Assembly (NCBI GenBank): GCA_008973525.1
Contig: WACJ01000549.1
Location: 310,001-374,000 of the forward strand
Source: Stenopsyche tienmushanensis
Lineage: Eukaryota; Arthropoda; Insecta; Trichoptera; Stenopsychidae
Reading direction: 5' to 3'
DNA: 64,000 nt
Shown here: positions 12,501-27,500 of the stretch, in pieces
Numbering within the stretch: position 1 is the first letter of the stretch
How the letters are laid out: each line of letters begins with the position of its first letter
Position numbers and translations under genes: made by a program
Notes under the pieces: generated by a model
What the model was told of the DNA's origin: nothing
The model's input: only the letters and a program-made list of their open reading frames with translations
Database searches by the model: none

Positions 12501-15500
12501 AGCAATAATGGCATCTCTCATTGTGCCAGTATACGGATTTTGCTGTTCCATCCTAATGTTATTAGGGAAGAAGAGGACGAAGATGGAAGCTAACTCTCCT
12601 ACTCCGGGCCTCATGGAGGATGACGACTTCGGTGGAGCCTGCGAACGGCGAATTTTGATCCTCGTTATGCAAATTTTCCTACTCATATCCGTGTAAGACT
12701 TCATATGAATTTCCATTAAATTTCATTCCCCCGCCGCACGATTTTCAGCTCCATATTTTACGAGACGAGTAGACTCGTGTGACAGAAATAAATCGTATGT
12801 ATGTAAACGATCAATGTGTACAATTAACAATTGGTCTATAGTTGGGGCGTCGGGATAATGGTAATTGGAAACGAGTTTGCAAACAATGGGGCTGGATTAG
12901 CTGGCAATGGATTAAGGGCTGCTGGTCGCGATCTATCAGCCTACCTCCATGCTACACATCGTGATTTAACTCACGTTCTTCTGGACTCCGCAGACCAGAC
13001 TATTGCAGCAGCAAACCATGACCTAGACAGTAAGTTTTTATTTTATCTTCATTATGCTTTGTTTGTTATCCATTAGACGCCTTTTTCGAGAACGTTATGT
13101 GTTTTAAAACTTATGACATCCATTAATGAAATTGATATCTTGCCATCGATCTACAACACAAGTGGATTGACTAGTTTATTGACAGAACACTCAAAGGACA
13201 ACCTATTCAATGAATTCAGTTCATGCATTGTATAATTCTTTTTTTAATACATACTTAAATTCGCAAAATGCAACTTTGATAAATGCAAATAACGATAATA
13301 TTTATAAAACCGCCTGATTTCTAATATTGTATGATATTTAGTGAAATTGTTGCTTATAATAAATTGATTCCAATTGTTTCATTCGTTCAATTGCATCAAT
13401 TACAAAGTGGGACATAAATTGTCCCTCCAGACAATATGTGTTTATAAATATTATTATTTCGTTCGATATTTTATTTCGAAGGCATAGAAGTACTTTGTGT
13501 ATAGAACAAGGCCAGGAATTGCGAACTCAATTTTCTGGTATTGCAGATTTCACAAAGTTTTCGAGGAGTTCATTCTAATCGACGTCTTAATTTTTTTCTT
13601 CATATATCAAATGAAACAGAAGAGTTCAGATTTATTTATTTTCACTGATATTTTATGTGTATGTTCCAATTTAGCAATTTTACTTTCAACAGGGATTTAA
13701 CTATTATGTAGATTGCATGGTGGGATACATACAATCCCACCTATTTTTGACGATTATAACAAATATCAAGCATTTCAGTCTTTGATTTTACTTAGAAGAT
13801 CATCTAATCAAACAAACAAACATTCATCCGTATGATTATATCATGCTTGACAAATAATAAACATGTAATATTTTTACTTATCAAATATTAATATTATACG
13901 ATATATGTTAACTTAAATATTATCAAAATTAAAGGTATTAATATTCAATTACAACCCATCTGCTTCAAGTATTTATAGCTTTAAATACCACTATGATTAA
14001 ACAGGCTTTAAAAAGGTGGAACATAATTAATACCACCAACTATCAAAAGCTAAGTAGTAAAACTTGTGGAATTTTCTTGATGAATTACATGAAAAACCAG
14101 ATACCTCAAAGCTTTTGACGATTTTTATAACTATTTTTATACACTTTAGTGTTCAATAAATTATCGATTCCAATTCTTTATTTTGGTTTTTTTCTTCTGG
14201 CAAAAAAAAATTGTATAGTTGTATAATCATCTTTTGTACCATAAGTCCCAATAACCAATGATCTTCTTTATCCCAAATAGAACAGCTGCCATAATTTTTC
14301 TAAATCCATTCAGGGAGTTCAAAGGGGAATATTTTTAGATAATAATGATCGTGGCGAATATTTTTTTCAATCTTTCATAACTTGTTCCACATAATAGAGT
14401 ATTTAAAACCTAATTTGTACATAGTGATATATAAAAATGATGTGTTCAATTTAATATCAGCTTTCATTTAAAATTAATTTTAGAATGTAAAAATGTTCGC
14501 ACTCGTGTGTGTTTTATGTGCAATTTAAATTATTGTGTATTTATAGGAGTTGATGTCTTACTGGGAGAACCCATACAAAAAGCTTTGGCCGTCGAGACTG
14601 GAATTGATGTCGCTTTGGATGCACTGGCAGATATTGCAGCCGGTGATTATTTACATTTTATATAGAGTCACCGAAAAGCAGTTTTAAAAAATTGGATTGA
14701 AATTAGTTTTGAAGTCAATCAAATCGGTATAAAAGCCTTTTAAGACGTATCCCGTTTTTAATTATGAATAATCCATGTTACTTTTTTCCTCTTTATTTCA
14801 CTTCGTCGACAGAAACTTGAAAGTTTTGTTCGCTGACTAAATTATATTAAAAAGTCATCAGAGAAGTTAGATACCCAGCTTTCTCCGACCTTTCTTTTGG
14901 CGTACTGCTGCGCGAAGGAGATGATAAAAGTGTTAAAATTTAAGATTTAACTTGGTATCCTTGTTGTGCTTCGCTTGTACGTTTATACTATTTTTAATAT
15001 AAAGGTCACTCAAACTTGTATTTAAAAACAGAGAAAAACTCGTTTTAATATCCATTCGGGTCAAACTCAATTGCAGTTGAAATCGATCAATAAGGGTTGA
15101 ATTTCTGCATACTATCGATTTTAAATAAGATTGAAGTACCTTGAACTAAATATCTGTGTACGCTTGGTTTCAGCTAGTATGGAAATGAGCAGTAAAGTGG
15201 AAGCCTTAGGTGTGGAAGGCTCTCGTGCTGCAGCATTAGCTGCGACTGCCAGGGAGCGACTTAGAGAATTGCGTAGACAATTAGAAGTTGCTAGAGACAA
15301 CTGCGCAAAGAGCGATCGTCCTCTTTGCGAGACTATAGACACCACCGGCCTTGATTTAGTCATAAGGGTTGAAATGGTAGGTTTTATTATTAAATATGAT
15401 ATGAAAATGAACTACGAGATTCACAGCGATTATTGAATTCATAGATTTTAAAATTACAATGCGGATAAAACCTAATACACAGTTGGAAAGTTTAAAGAAA

Positions 15501-18500
15501 AATAGGAAATGTTGGCCTACATGTACAGCAATTAACGACTTAATTTTCCCTTATCTAATAATATAATTTTCTTGCCTGTTTAATATAACGCTACCGTTCC
15601 TTTTATCTTTAAAATAATTCATGAAAACATACATTCCTGTTATGTCTTTGATCAAAAATATTTTCCGTATACATGTTTCAAATAAGAAAGTATATCCGTT
15701 ATGTTTACTCCATTGTAGATATCAAGCCATTGATAATTATGCGTTCTTTTGATGTATGTATGTCATTATTCATATATTAGAGGCGCAAATATATTTTTAA
15801 AGCGCCGATAAACATCTAAAATTCAATACAAAACGTTTGAACAATTTTAGATCTGGGGATTTTAAATAAATGAGATATTAACAAGCTAATGGACAAGCCG
15901 AATGGAACCAAGGGAACGTGTGTTGAAAAATATGTCGATTTTATTGCGCCCGTTTTTTCATCCATCGGCTGTTCTCGACAATTGCGTCTAGCATTTACGA
16001 AGCGTAATTTTAAACGTGAAGAATCGCATTCGATCTTTTGTGGCAGTAAATTCTCTATTTCGAACAAAATCAAGATAAGGGGATTAGGCTTCGGGCCGAT
16101 ATATCATCGATTATCAGATCGCTCCCCTTGAAAATGTTTGTGCAAAGTTTTACGCTGCGCCTAGTATGGTCTTTAGCAAATCATCGATTTATGGCTTATA
16201 CGATGTCGTTTTTCCCCTATGCATGAATATTCAAGCTGAAACATCAACGACGGGACCTCAATTCGCATTATCCTCTTCGGCTCCCTGTAGCTATGTGTTT
16301 AAGGCTTACACGGGGGTAATTTTATACTCGACGGACTCAAAGGATAAGTAACAAATGAACGACGCGTTTGCCATCACACTGCCGGTACATTTAGCAATCC
16401 TTTTGTTTTCAAGGATTTCAGTGGGCAATGAGCTGTGAATCAAACCAATAAATTGCGCCGTAGTAAACTAGGTGATTTTGCGAAACGCTTCGACTCATTT
16501 CGTACCGACCGAAAATAGGAAAGGTTAACGAATAGACGGGTATTTGTTTTGTTGGAATTTCTTATTTTTATTCGGTTTATTTTGTATCCTTTATTCGCGC
16601 CCCGGAAATGGCACGCAAATATCGAGTGGGGAGTACAATATAGCCGGAGGAAAACCGAAAGTTTTCCCGCGAAAATGGGTCAAACTAGGAAAGTAGACGC
16701 GTATCACCAGCATCGATAAGTGAGTGGTGTTGGATCTTTTTCCTATTGTGGTCCAAGTATCAATTCGTGGTTGATGTATCAATTTATTTGCCTATTTTGA
16801 TAGAATAAATTTGCTTACTATTTTCGGCAGACGATTTTTTTTTTGCTAGACTAGATTTTTATTAGGAAACTTTTGATGGACTTTTTTCCCCTCACTACGT
16901 TACTTTGAGCATATTTTAACATAAATTTAATGTGATATCCTGAGCCGGGGAGGGAAGAATCGATTGGGTCTAAATTTATTTAGGTTCGAAGATATTTACG
17001 TTTATATTTGTTATTGAACAATCTTTGCAAGTGCTAAATCATGCTATTAAGTTTCTTAGAGAATCTCTTAAACGCTTATTAATGAGCTTAACTCTTGAGC
17101 GCAAAACCTCCTTTCTGACACCTTAACTGAAATAATGTGATATTTAACGGCAGGTTAACCGTTCTTACTAATCAATTAACCATAAAATGATCACCGAATA
17201 GTTAGTCTCAGTTCTGGAAGATATTTTGCATAGTAAGCCCCAGTTTGATTAATGTCGATTCACAGAATGTATAACATTGTTTGCTCCTATTAGCATTGTT
17301 TGCTTTGCTACATAAATTTCACATCGATCCCCTCGTTGATTTATTTACAAATCATGTTTTTACCGCTAAAATTTTGCCTCCACTCTGATCACTTTGGAAC
17401 TCTTTTTTGTAACAGTAATTAGTCTTGAAGGTTGATGGGGGATTAAAAGATGAGCCTGCACCTTTTTTTTCAAGGCTGAATATTATTTTTTAACATCAAT
17501 TTGTAGGCTCGGTCAATTAAGCTCGCCCTAAAATTTTATTCATTTTTATCTTTTTCTTTAAAAACGAAAATGATTTCTCGTTTAGATTGTATTAATATTT
17601 TAAAAGCTGATCTATGAAATTTAAAAATAATAATATTACTTAAATATGGTTTTATTGAGATTTTTAATTGGGAAAAAGAGACATAGAGCTAAAATATTAT
17701 TCTTGTCAATACAGTTGAATACACGAATTATTATATTCAAAAAAATTGAAAGATTCTGCTTCAATATATAGTTAAAATTATCTTAAAAAAACGGAAGAAA
17801 TTAAAAGATTAATTTTCGTAAGAAATGTGAAATAGAATAATCTAAAATGCTTAAAAAAATAGATTAACGGATTTTGCATATTTTTTTCTTAAACAAACTG
17901 CATATCAACTGTACATAATAAACGTCAATTGCGTTTTCACAAAGATACACCATAATAGCATGCAAGAGCAGAAATTTATTTTAGGATGAATTAGAAAATA
18001 TGTCATTAATTATTTATTTCTGACATCATGATGCAACCCCATCCCAAAAAACGCTTACTTCAGATAACTTGAAAAATATTGTTTTAAACCGCCGTCTTAG
18101 ACAACAGGACGTGAGTCGTTAATTCAGCACGATATTGAATTTAAACTCATCATATTTACCTCTATTGATTTTCAAAATTTATGAAACTTACAGCTAAATA
18201 GCTTAATTTTGTCTTTATAAGAGCGATAAATTTAAAATGTCGTATGTAAACATCCTTTCAATGATTTTTATTGTAGTTTATTTTATGTGCAATAATAATC
18301 ATTTTAATTTTAAAGAAAAAGAATGCCATTATCAGTTATTGTATAGTAGATAAGATTAGGGAAGATGGGTGAAAGGATAACTTGTGGAGAGTATAGTGCC
18401 TACTGCATTGTAATTTGCTGTTGAAATTGCTCAAACACTTCCTTGTGAAAGACTAATAATATAAATTTATTTGAAGATTAAAATTACATTTAACATAATG

Positions 18501-21500
18501 TAAACATGGAACGATTCATATTTCAACAGTATTATGCTCTACTTCACATTGAGCGTAAACCATGAATCAATTTGAATTTGTCGCCATGGAACCGTCGATT
18601 TATAGCGTATACTGTAACGTAAAAGATTCTGGATCATCCAATAATGTAAAAAAACGTGATAGACATCCTTTAACGAGAATTGAGTAAGATATCCAGTGAA
18701 GAGTACCGCAATTCCATGTTTAAAAGGTGGCTCAATCATACTCGTATATTCATTATTTATACCTTATTGAGTATATATTATTCTTCTTAGTATGGTAATA
18801 TAATAATTATTTGATGATTTCCAAATGAGACTATTCGGTATTAAAAATGTTTGCATTTAGCAATGACTTATTTAATTACGTGTCGATAAAAAAAATGATA
18901 TTTCTACCCTCAATCGTTTTCTAATTTTTAAGTTGCCATGGACGCAATTGAAGGTAGATGATGTTAATGAGGCTATTTGAATATGATTTTTAAATAGAAA
19001 AAATGAGTAAAGGGTCAAATTATTAGTATTTTAATGATCATTGTAAATCAGTCACTCATAGACTACCCTGTTTGGCTTTATTAAATTTTAATTAACGAAG
19101 TGCACCTTATTTGTGAAAAGAAAAAAATGACTATTATTTTAGTAATTTTCAATATGGTCATAATTCTGTAAGAAATTAGGTTTGAAAAATAGTCCACAAA
19201 TAATATCTATAGAATTTCCTTTTATTCTGATGCATTTCCAATGGAAGGTTAAAACTAGATATTCTAGATGTTGTATTTGAAAGAAATCCAACCCAGAAAT
19301 GCTATCCTAAAAACTCGAATTCAAAAAGCTAAATTCCAATTCCAAATAAATTCCAAAATTTTACAACTTTTTACTCATCCTATTCAACCCCCAAGTATTT
19401 CTGTGATTTATATATATATATTTTAAATGATCCGCACAGCAATTAAATTCAAATGTAAAGCATACCAAACCATATTCTAACTTCATTTTATTTTTTGTTA
19501 GGTCGAGTCATAAATACTTGCCGTTTTTTTCTTCAAACATTTATATTACCAAAATAACAAAGCATTGTTACTCTATTACATATTCACCATTATAAATGAC
19601 CAAAATAGGTGGTAGTCGATTGGGGCAAGGTCCGGGGAGTATGGGGGATGTGGTAAGACATACTACTCAAGTTCCAAAAAATTTACTGCGTCTTGTTGTA
19701 TGCGGTTTTTGCATTGTCGTGTAACAGTATGACATTTTTCCGATTGACGAGAGAAGGGCGTTTTTCTTAAATACGTTGTAGCTATTGAATGTATTTATCG
19801 GCAGTTCGTAGTGTGTTATGCATCGACGATTCCACCATACGCATATAGTTGATCTTTATCAAGTCTTGTAGCAATAGTCGTGCGATTTCATTTATAGCCA
19901 TCACTAAGATTATGTGGTACTCACGCACCCAATTTTTTAATCTACCCCATTTTTTCCTAGTGTCGGCAAATAATTGATTGTGGTGTATTTAGCTTCCCTG
20001 GCAATTTTTGACGATTAAAGTGGATTTTGCTCCAATATTACCTTAAAAATGTCTTCATTAAAGTGAGGGGACGGACACGGGGGAAGGGACACGGTTAACT
20101 GTTGTCGAAAGACTGATTGATCTCATACCTATCTAATGATACCCTATACTCACCAATACAGATGACTCATCAAGTGTAAAAGCAAATAATTTTAATTGCT
20201 TCTTTTGGCCGGCAGCTATTTATGACTCAACATAATAATAGTCCAAAGACGGTAAGATGATATAAAAAATAATTTTCGCATACAAAAATGTAAGCAAAAC
20301 ATGAATTTCATAATATTTTTAGTCATAAGTTTTAATGGTATACCACAAATTCGCTATATATAGCCTAAATTGTATCAAAGCTATTATGTGAACGCTCCCC
20401 AAATAATATAGACTGCAAATTCACTTGTTATTATATTATATAACGGCCTAAAGCCTTTGTCGGTACTAATCTTATATGCCTTCTACGCCGTAGATGCTTC
20501 GCATATAACCCCTGCGAGCGTAGAAGATAATCACGAATGAATATAAAATTTGATCCGAGGGAAAGAAACCTAATTCTTCAGGCTTCATTTAACCGATATC
20601 GGGTGATATTTTGATATTTTTTTACAGTTGTCTGAGAAAAGATTGCAACCCTTAGTCACGGCAATGAGTGCACAGAATTTGAGCGAGGCGGCAGAGCATG
20701 GAAGGATACATTTTTCGGATGTTCCATTATCGGTGGCCAATCAAACGAAGCTGATAATCGAAGGTTTTAAAATGCATAGACTAGATCTATGGATCTAAAT
20801 AATATTGTTGGTTGAATTTTCTGCACATGAAAAGCTTTTCGAATTTTCCCACAGATGTCCGCGATGTGCTCAAAGAAAAGAGATCGGAAATTACTTTAAC
20901 AGTAGAACGATCTCTGGGCAAAGTTATGAGACATCTATCGAATATGGCGATAAGTGCTACAAGACATTTTGGCGAAACGGTTCGAGCAATAGACGCCATT
21001 GAATTTTGGCGCTGGTTTTTATTTCTTGGTGAGTTATTTTATTATCTTATCAAAAAAAAGAACAAATCAAAGATTAGATATTTGGCTTCCACGATAAAAA
21101 ATAACTGTGATTTATTAATAAATTCCATCAGAGTAAAATATTAACAGTCAATTTAATTCATAAATCGATTATTACAAATCGAGTCTTTGGGCGTTCGTTC
21201 TCGGAAATTATGAAATGCCAATCAGCTTTTGATTCGATTTGTAGGAAATACATAGTCAAAAAACTGATGGATTGACAGGATATTTAATAGGGACATATCT
21301 CGCCTGTCAATGAAAGATTTAACTGCGACTGTTCTTGTATTTTTTTATCGCAACATATTTTGAATTGATTTCAAAAATTTAATTTGCCGATTATTAACTT
21401 ACAGATTCATCATGGCTCAGTATTTTTACTTTCGTATTAGCCTTTCTCGCAACTTTGGTAATCGTTTTTTAATTTCACGCAGATTTACACCACGAAGGTT

Positions 21501-24500
21501 GAACTGGTTTGCTCGACCTCACGTGCGCTTAAAAGGCTTTGTTCACTCTTCTGCTAATCATTGGTCACATGATCATAATTAAACACCTTCAATGCCTCAT
21601 TTTCCTAAAATCAAATTTTAGTATAGAATAGTGAACATTTTTAAAAAATATATTTATTTTTATTTTTGCAGATATTGTGGTGGTGATGTCGCTGGTTATT
21701 GTATTGCTGTTGATTGCAACTTTCTGTGGTTGCTGCGGAGCTGAAAACTATGGAAGATGTTTATTTAAAGCGTAAAATATTTTTAAACACCATGTTTAAT
21801 TTAAGAAAAACAACATATTTTTATTCATGTTTTTTGTTTAATAATTATTATAAAGTGTACACTCGATTATCCAGGTGCGGATTATTCGGTTTGCAGATTA
21901 TCCGTACCTGAAAATATTTTTTTTTTCAAAATGAAATTCCCATTTTTAATTCTTGATACTCGGATAATAAGGTAATACATTGGTTTTCAGAACAACCGAG
22001 CAATAGCTTAAGAAATCTTGTTATACGAGGCAGTAATCACAACGAAAGTAAGATTGTTAAAATGGACCCGGGCTGTATGGTAGGATGATCGCGCATTTGC
22101 GAGCGAACTCCCGTGATTCAGAAAAAGTACTCTTGTACGTTGAGGTCGGAGAAAGACATAGACGTTGTGGGCGACATGTTGGGCGACGAGAGTGTTAAAC
22201 TGACTACCCGGCTTAACCCTATGAATAGTGAGCTAATTTGAAATCTTCATAGTCTTAGATGATATATTTGTTTGTCCGCCACGTATCATCCGTACAAATC
22301 CACTTATCTGCCAGGACCATAGCGGTGCATATGAACCTTATATTTATCACTCTCGTCACCCAACATGAATCGGTGTTATTTCTTACGGGGCCCAAATTCG
22401 ATAGGCACATCTTCTCTCAGGTGTTGTTTTATGTTAGATCGATAAGCTTGACTCTGTCATTAGTCAAATTAACAAAAAGTGAAGTAAGTGCGTATAGAGA
22501 AGGGTAGAAATGCATGTTTCAAGGGCGATCTCGAAAGATTTTTAGACAGTTGTCATCTGGGAGACATCATAGAAAGACGTTCGAAAAAGTTAACATTTGC
22601 AAGTGTTTATAGAAATACGTAACAATGTAACACTGGAATTCGCTCGCAAATACGCGATCATCCTACCATACAGGTTAATAATGAACGTTTTCCTTAATAA
22701 ATAATAAGTATTAAAATTATGAAATAATAATTTGTATTTTAAATATATTATAATCGAAACCAAGTAGAAATTTGATGATTTGGGTTATCCGTGTTTTTCC
22801 TCATCGGCAGTCCCCCGGATAATCGAGAGTCAACTGTATTTAATTTTAGGAAATATTATTGCTTAATTCTTTACTAATTGTCCTCGAATACAATAAATTA
22901 TTGTTCAGATCTCTGCAAAAAATTATGTAGTTCACACTTGATGCATGGCATTTGACACGTTCGAGAATGCCTCTTGGATCTTAGCAATTTTTTTGCCTAA
23001 ATTTATTACTAGTTTATTTGAGATACACGTTTTTTTATTGACACTGCATGTTTGATAATTAATTAATTCCACAGATCAGTTATACTGATGTGTTTGATTG
23101 CAATACCGATGTGGTTTTTGGCCGTTATCGTATTTGCTGTTGGTGGACACGGAGAGGTTTAACGATTTGGTTACCCAATGGCGTATGCCAATAAATTGGT
23201 AATTAATGGTTGTACATGTTTAGAATGCAAATTTATTCTTACAGGTGTTTTTGTGCAGACCATTGTATGATGACCCAGAGTTTAAGGTGTTGGGAAAGCT
23301 GTTGGATAAGCCAGGACTACTGTATAAGGATAACAGTGGGCTGTTGGAGGATTTGTTTAAGAATATAGGAAATGTTACGTTAGATCAACCGATAAGAAAT
23401 ATTTTAAGGTGTGTTTTGAGAATTTCAATATTTATTTCTTTTAAATATGAAATTTATACTTGTTTAAATTTTAGGGATTGTAAAGAAAATAAACCAGCTT
23501 ATCCTGTTTTTCAAATGAGAAGAATCTTAGACGTCAATGTTGAAACGGCTTATTTCAATTGGTCCAAGCTAGAAATTGCTAAAGAAAAGATGAAAAACAG
23601 TACATTTTCATTGAATCTTGCTACTCCAGCAGTTCAAGTAGCTTTAAATGACATAATGAGACGATCTAGTGTCAATTTTACTGAATACAGGTCTTATATA
23701 AATTTAAATTTTTAATCCATTATCCATTTAAATTGTAGTATTTGTACAACTTAATCATGTGTATATTGTATTTATTAAGTATGTGTACATAAATTCCAAG
23801 TCAAACCGCTCTTTCTTACATTGAAACTTCAAATTTGCTCGAAAGCGACCGATGTCATTGCATTGAACGTAATTTATATGCAGGATGCAGTTAAATGGAC
23901 CAATTACCGGTAAAGACCTCACATCTTTGGCAGATCAATTGGAAAGCATTGCAAATCAGAACAGCGATTTATCAACGTCTTCCAGAATCGAAACATTAGG
24001 CAAAATAGCATTCTATTCCAATTGGATAGCATATACCAGAGTACAACATTTCAATTGTCTTATTAATGATTACAGCTTCTCGAACACGACGTGTTGTTTC
24101 TAACAGTATACAACCTTTGGAGCATTTACGTACCGAATTGGTGTATAAACTTACAGAGTTGGAACTTCAAATACAGCCTCTACAACGTCAGATGAATCAG
24201 TCTTTAAGTCATCTCAAAACGATTCAGTACTACATAGATAACCAAGGAGGAATCATTGCTGAAAAGGTCAGCCATTTTTATTTAATAAATACATTTATTT
24301 TTAATCAAAGTAATATTCCTGTGCAAATTACGGATCTTAGTACCACGGCTTTAATCTCATAATTATGAGTGCTTGTCATCGTGTGATAATATTCAGTTTC
24401 ATACATTTTTCCACGAGAATAAAATGTTAATGGTGTTGAAAACCATTCGAAGGCAAACGAGACATTTTGTAGATTAAAAGTCTAAGATAAACGGCACCAT

Positions 24501-27500
24501 ATATTGGAATTCAACAACGCGAATAGTTAAGGACGCTTGCAAACATATGGCATTACTAAAAATGAGAAAACACATGTATATAGGACGTATTCAAGCGTCC
24601 TAGACTTTTAAATTCGCAAAAATATATCACATATTATTCTATTTTTACACGGAAACAGATTTTTTGACAAAATCCATAAATACGACTAAAATCCTATTGG
24701 ATATTAGTACTTTGGTGTATATATAATAGCAAATTTATATCCACCAAAAAGCTGTGATATCACGTGAAAATGATATCACATGATTTAAATTGTGGTTTAT
24801 CAATTTTGACCAACACAATTACTTTATTTGCTGCCCATCTACTTATTCAACTTAAAGTCAACCATCGAAATTTTATAGAATATTTTAAGCCCATCAGATT
24901 GTCCTAAGATTTACCAACAAAAAAGGGTTGTGCAAACATGGACCACTTACAGCTGCTACAAATTGGGCCTCAGTGTCTGTGTCGGCATTTGGACATTAAA
25001 TGAAATAAAAATATCACACTCAAGGGACAGAATTGAACTGAGCTAAGGCTTTAAAAAAAGTAACAGCCAAGATATGGAAAAAAAATGGACGCTTATCCAT
25101 TCCAAAAAAAAAATCCCATTCAGCTTTGTGATTTTTCAAATTTTGTGATTATTTTTTGAAGTGAAACTTCTTAGGCATATTAGTCTAAACGTCACGAAAA
25201 ATGAAACTCCAATCGACAATCGGTCTGAAAAAAAGAGAGAAACAATTGTAATTTCACTGTCTCCGTCTCATACATCTTTGAGATGCTACGCGCATGCGCC
25301 GCGCCACTTCTACTATGTGTCTGTGTGTGTGTGTGTGTGTGTTTACACATCGCATAAAGCAATTCCTAGATCAGTAGCTTACCTATTTTATCATATACAC
25401 TTAAACCTTTTTTTGTGCGATAGATGCGTTCCGCGGAATATCGCATAAAAAGAAATCGCACAAAAAAAGTTATGACTTACATAGAAAAACTGAAGATGCG
25501 TTCCATGGATTTTAAAAATCGCATAACTTTGAAAGATTTATATAAAATATATCCAAAATCGCATAAAAAAAGTTAATATAATCCATAATTAGTAAAGATG
25601 TCACTATAATCCCTAACACAAGAAAAAGGGCAAAAAAAAAGGCAATTAACAAAAATAACATTTTTGGTAACATATTAAAGGAGATCTTGCATCATTGGTA
25701 AAGTTTTAAAGATGTTTGACTTCCATCAATTTGAGAAATACTAATTATTTTAATTACTACATATCATTGTTGTATGATAATTTCCGTTGCAATTTTCGAA
25801 ATAACTCAAAATCGCTCTCTTTTTCGGAAGAAATAGTATACCCAGTGTCAATGTCATCATTGTTCTGTGTAAATTTCTCTTTCCAACAATATAATTCATA
25901 ATTAGTAAAGATGTCAGTATAGTCCCTAACTTTAACTAAAAAAAATCACAAAATGGCGACTGTTTAAAAAAAATTCAGTCAAGTCATTTTTTGACCTTAT
26001 TTTATCAGTTTTAATTTTTTTTAAATGGTTAAAAAATAAATTTTGACATAAATCTGGTAGGAATAATAGAGGGCTATATAGAAATTATTCGTATCCAGTT
26101 TGAAGTAAATTAATGAATTAAAACTGTATATATGATGTAAACCGTGTTGAAAAAAGTAGTTTCGAGAAAAACGCGTTAAAAGACTTCATTATGGTAGGAC
26201 CGACCAAGTTGCCGCGTCACTAAAATGGTTATAACTCCTAAAGTAGTTAGAATTTTAGAAATTCCTTTGGAGAATGTATTTTTAAAAGTCTGAAAAAACC
26301 GAAATCATTTTTTTTTTCAAGAATCTAAACTAGAATAAAGGGGATTTACAAAATCCTAATTTTTTTTCGAATTTTCGATCAAGATTGATGATTTATTTCC
26401 TATTTTATCCAAAATATCTCGATACGTACTCTTCATGAAATAAAAAAAAACTGATTTAAAAAAAACCGCATAACTTCGAAATCGCACAAAAAGAGCATTG
26501 AGTGTATTATACAAACATAACTTCATCTTTTAAAAAAGCGATACATAAAATCAACTTTTCCTATGAGCTAAGAAGTTTCACTTCTACCATGCGAGAGTCT
26601 TACGCTATCCACTTCATTTGAGTCATAAATTATTTTTAATCGATCCGATTCGATTTTGATAGCCTTGGTTGTATTTATCAGATAAATGTACAATTCAAAG
26701 AATTATCTTCAACATTTTACACTTTGTAGGCTTAGAGTCGAACTTTTTATGTATTTATTTCGGGTGTGTCTTAAAGTTTGGATTGGCTTATTCCAAACCG
26801 TAAATTGGTTGAAGGTCATCTTTCAAACTGATTTTAGTCTCATTGATCGTATCCAAGAAGACTATTCAAATTGTGGATGGTTCATACATACAATTAGCGA
26901 ACTTGAGATAAAATTCTTCTAAAGGTGCCATATTTGTTATGGGGGATAGAGTAGTAGTAGTAGTAGTCTAAATCGAAACGATCGATCGGAAATATAAATA
27001 CATTCAATCTCCCAATTTTTTCATGGGTATGATTTACTTTTGTGAAATTTAAAATAAACATATTATACTAAAGAATTCAAGTAATCAATGTACATTTTTT
27101 GTCAAGTACACTTACATTCTGAGATACGACTAATATTATTCATATGTTTTAAAGAAAATTCAAGATTATGTAAGAAGACTTACGGGATATTTAGAACAAT
27201 ATCGAGGATACGTCCTGAATCAAATTGAAAACCATGTTGCACCATGCAGACCTCTATGGGATATATTCGACGGAGCTAGATCTTTGATATGTCGTCACTA
27301 CATCGATTCGCTGGTATTTAAACAATTAATTTTAAGCCATATTATTAAGTTTGCAAATTTAATCATATTTTGCATTAAACGTTTCAGAACGGTTTCTGGC
27401 TGGGACTTTCTTCGACTCTATTACTATGGATAGGAATGGCACCATTGGCTTTGAAGCTGAGACGCTCCTATAAAGCATCAATGAATAGAAAGCAGGGTCT

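Larger units (their letters stand above)
24267..27154 (+). other. Prominin intron 14, loaded with mobile elements
   Basis: A 2.9 kb intron between a GTCAGC donor and a weak AAAG acceptor. It contains a small TTAA candidate element (24478-24607), a 25-base GT repeat (25317-25342), the 1.1 kb TA-flanked element (25398-26504) and a short GTA repeat (26951-26967). The acceptor has a poor pyrimidine tract, so this boundary is less certain than the others, though the frame after it is plainly prominin-like. Confidence 0.55.

Noticed and set aside
24041..24075. GT-AG intron of 35 bases in place of the GC-AG intron
   Set aside because: Too short for splicing and leaves the wrong phase; the GC donor at 24000 fits frame and size.
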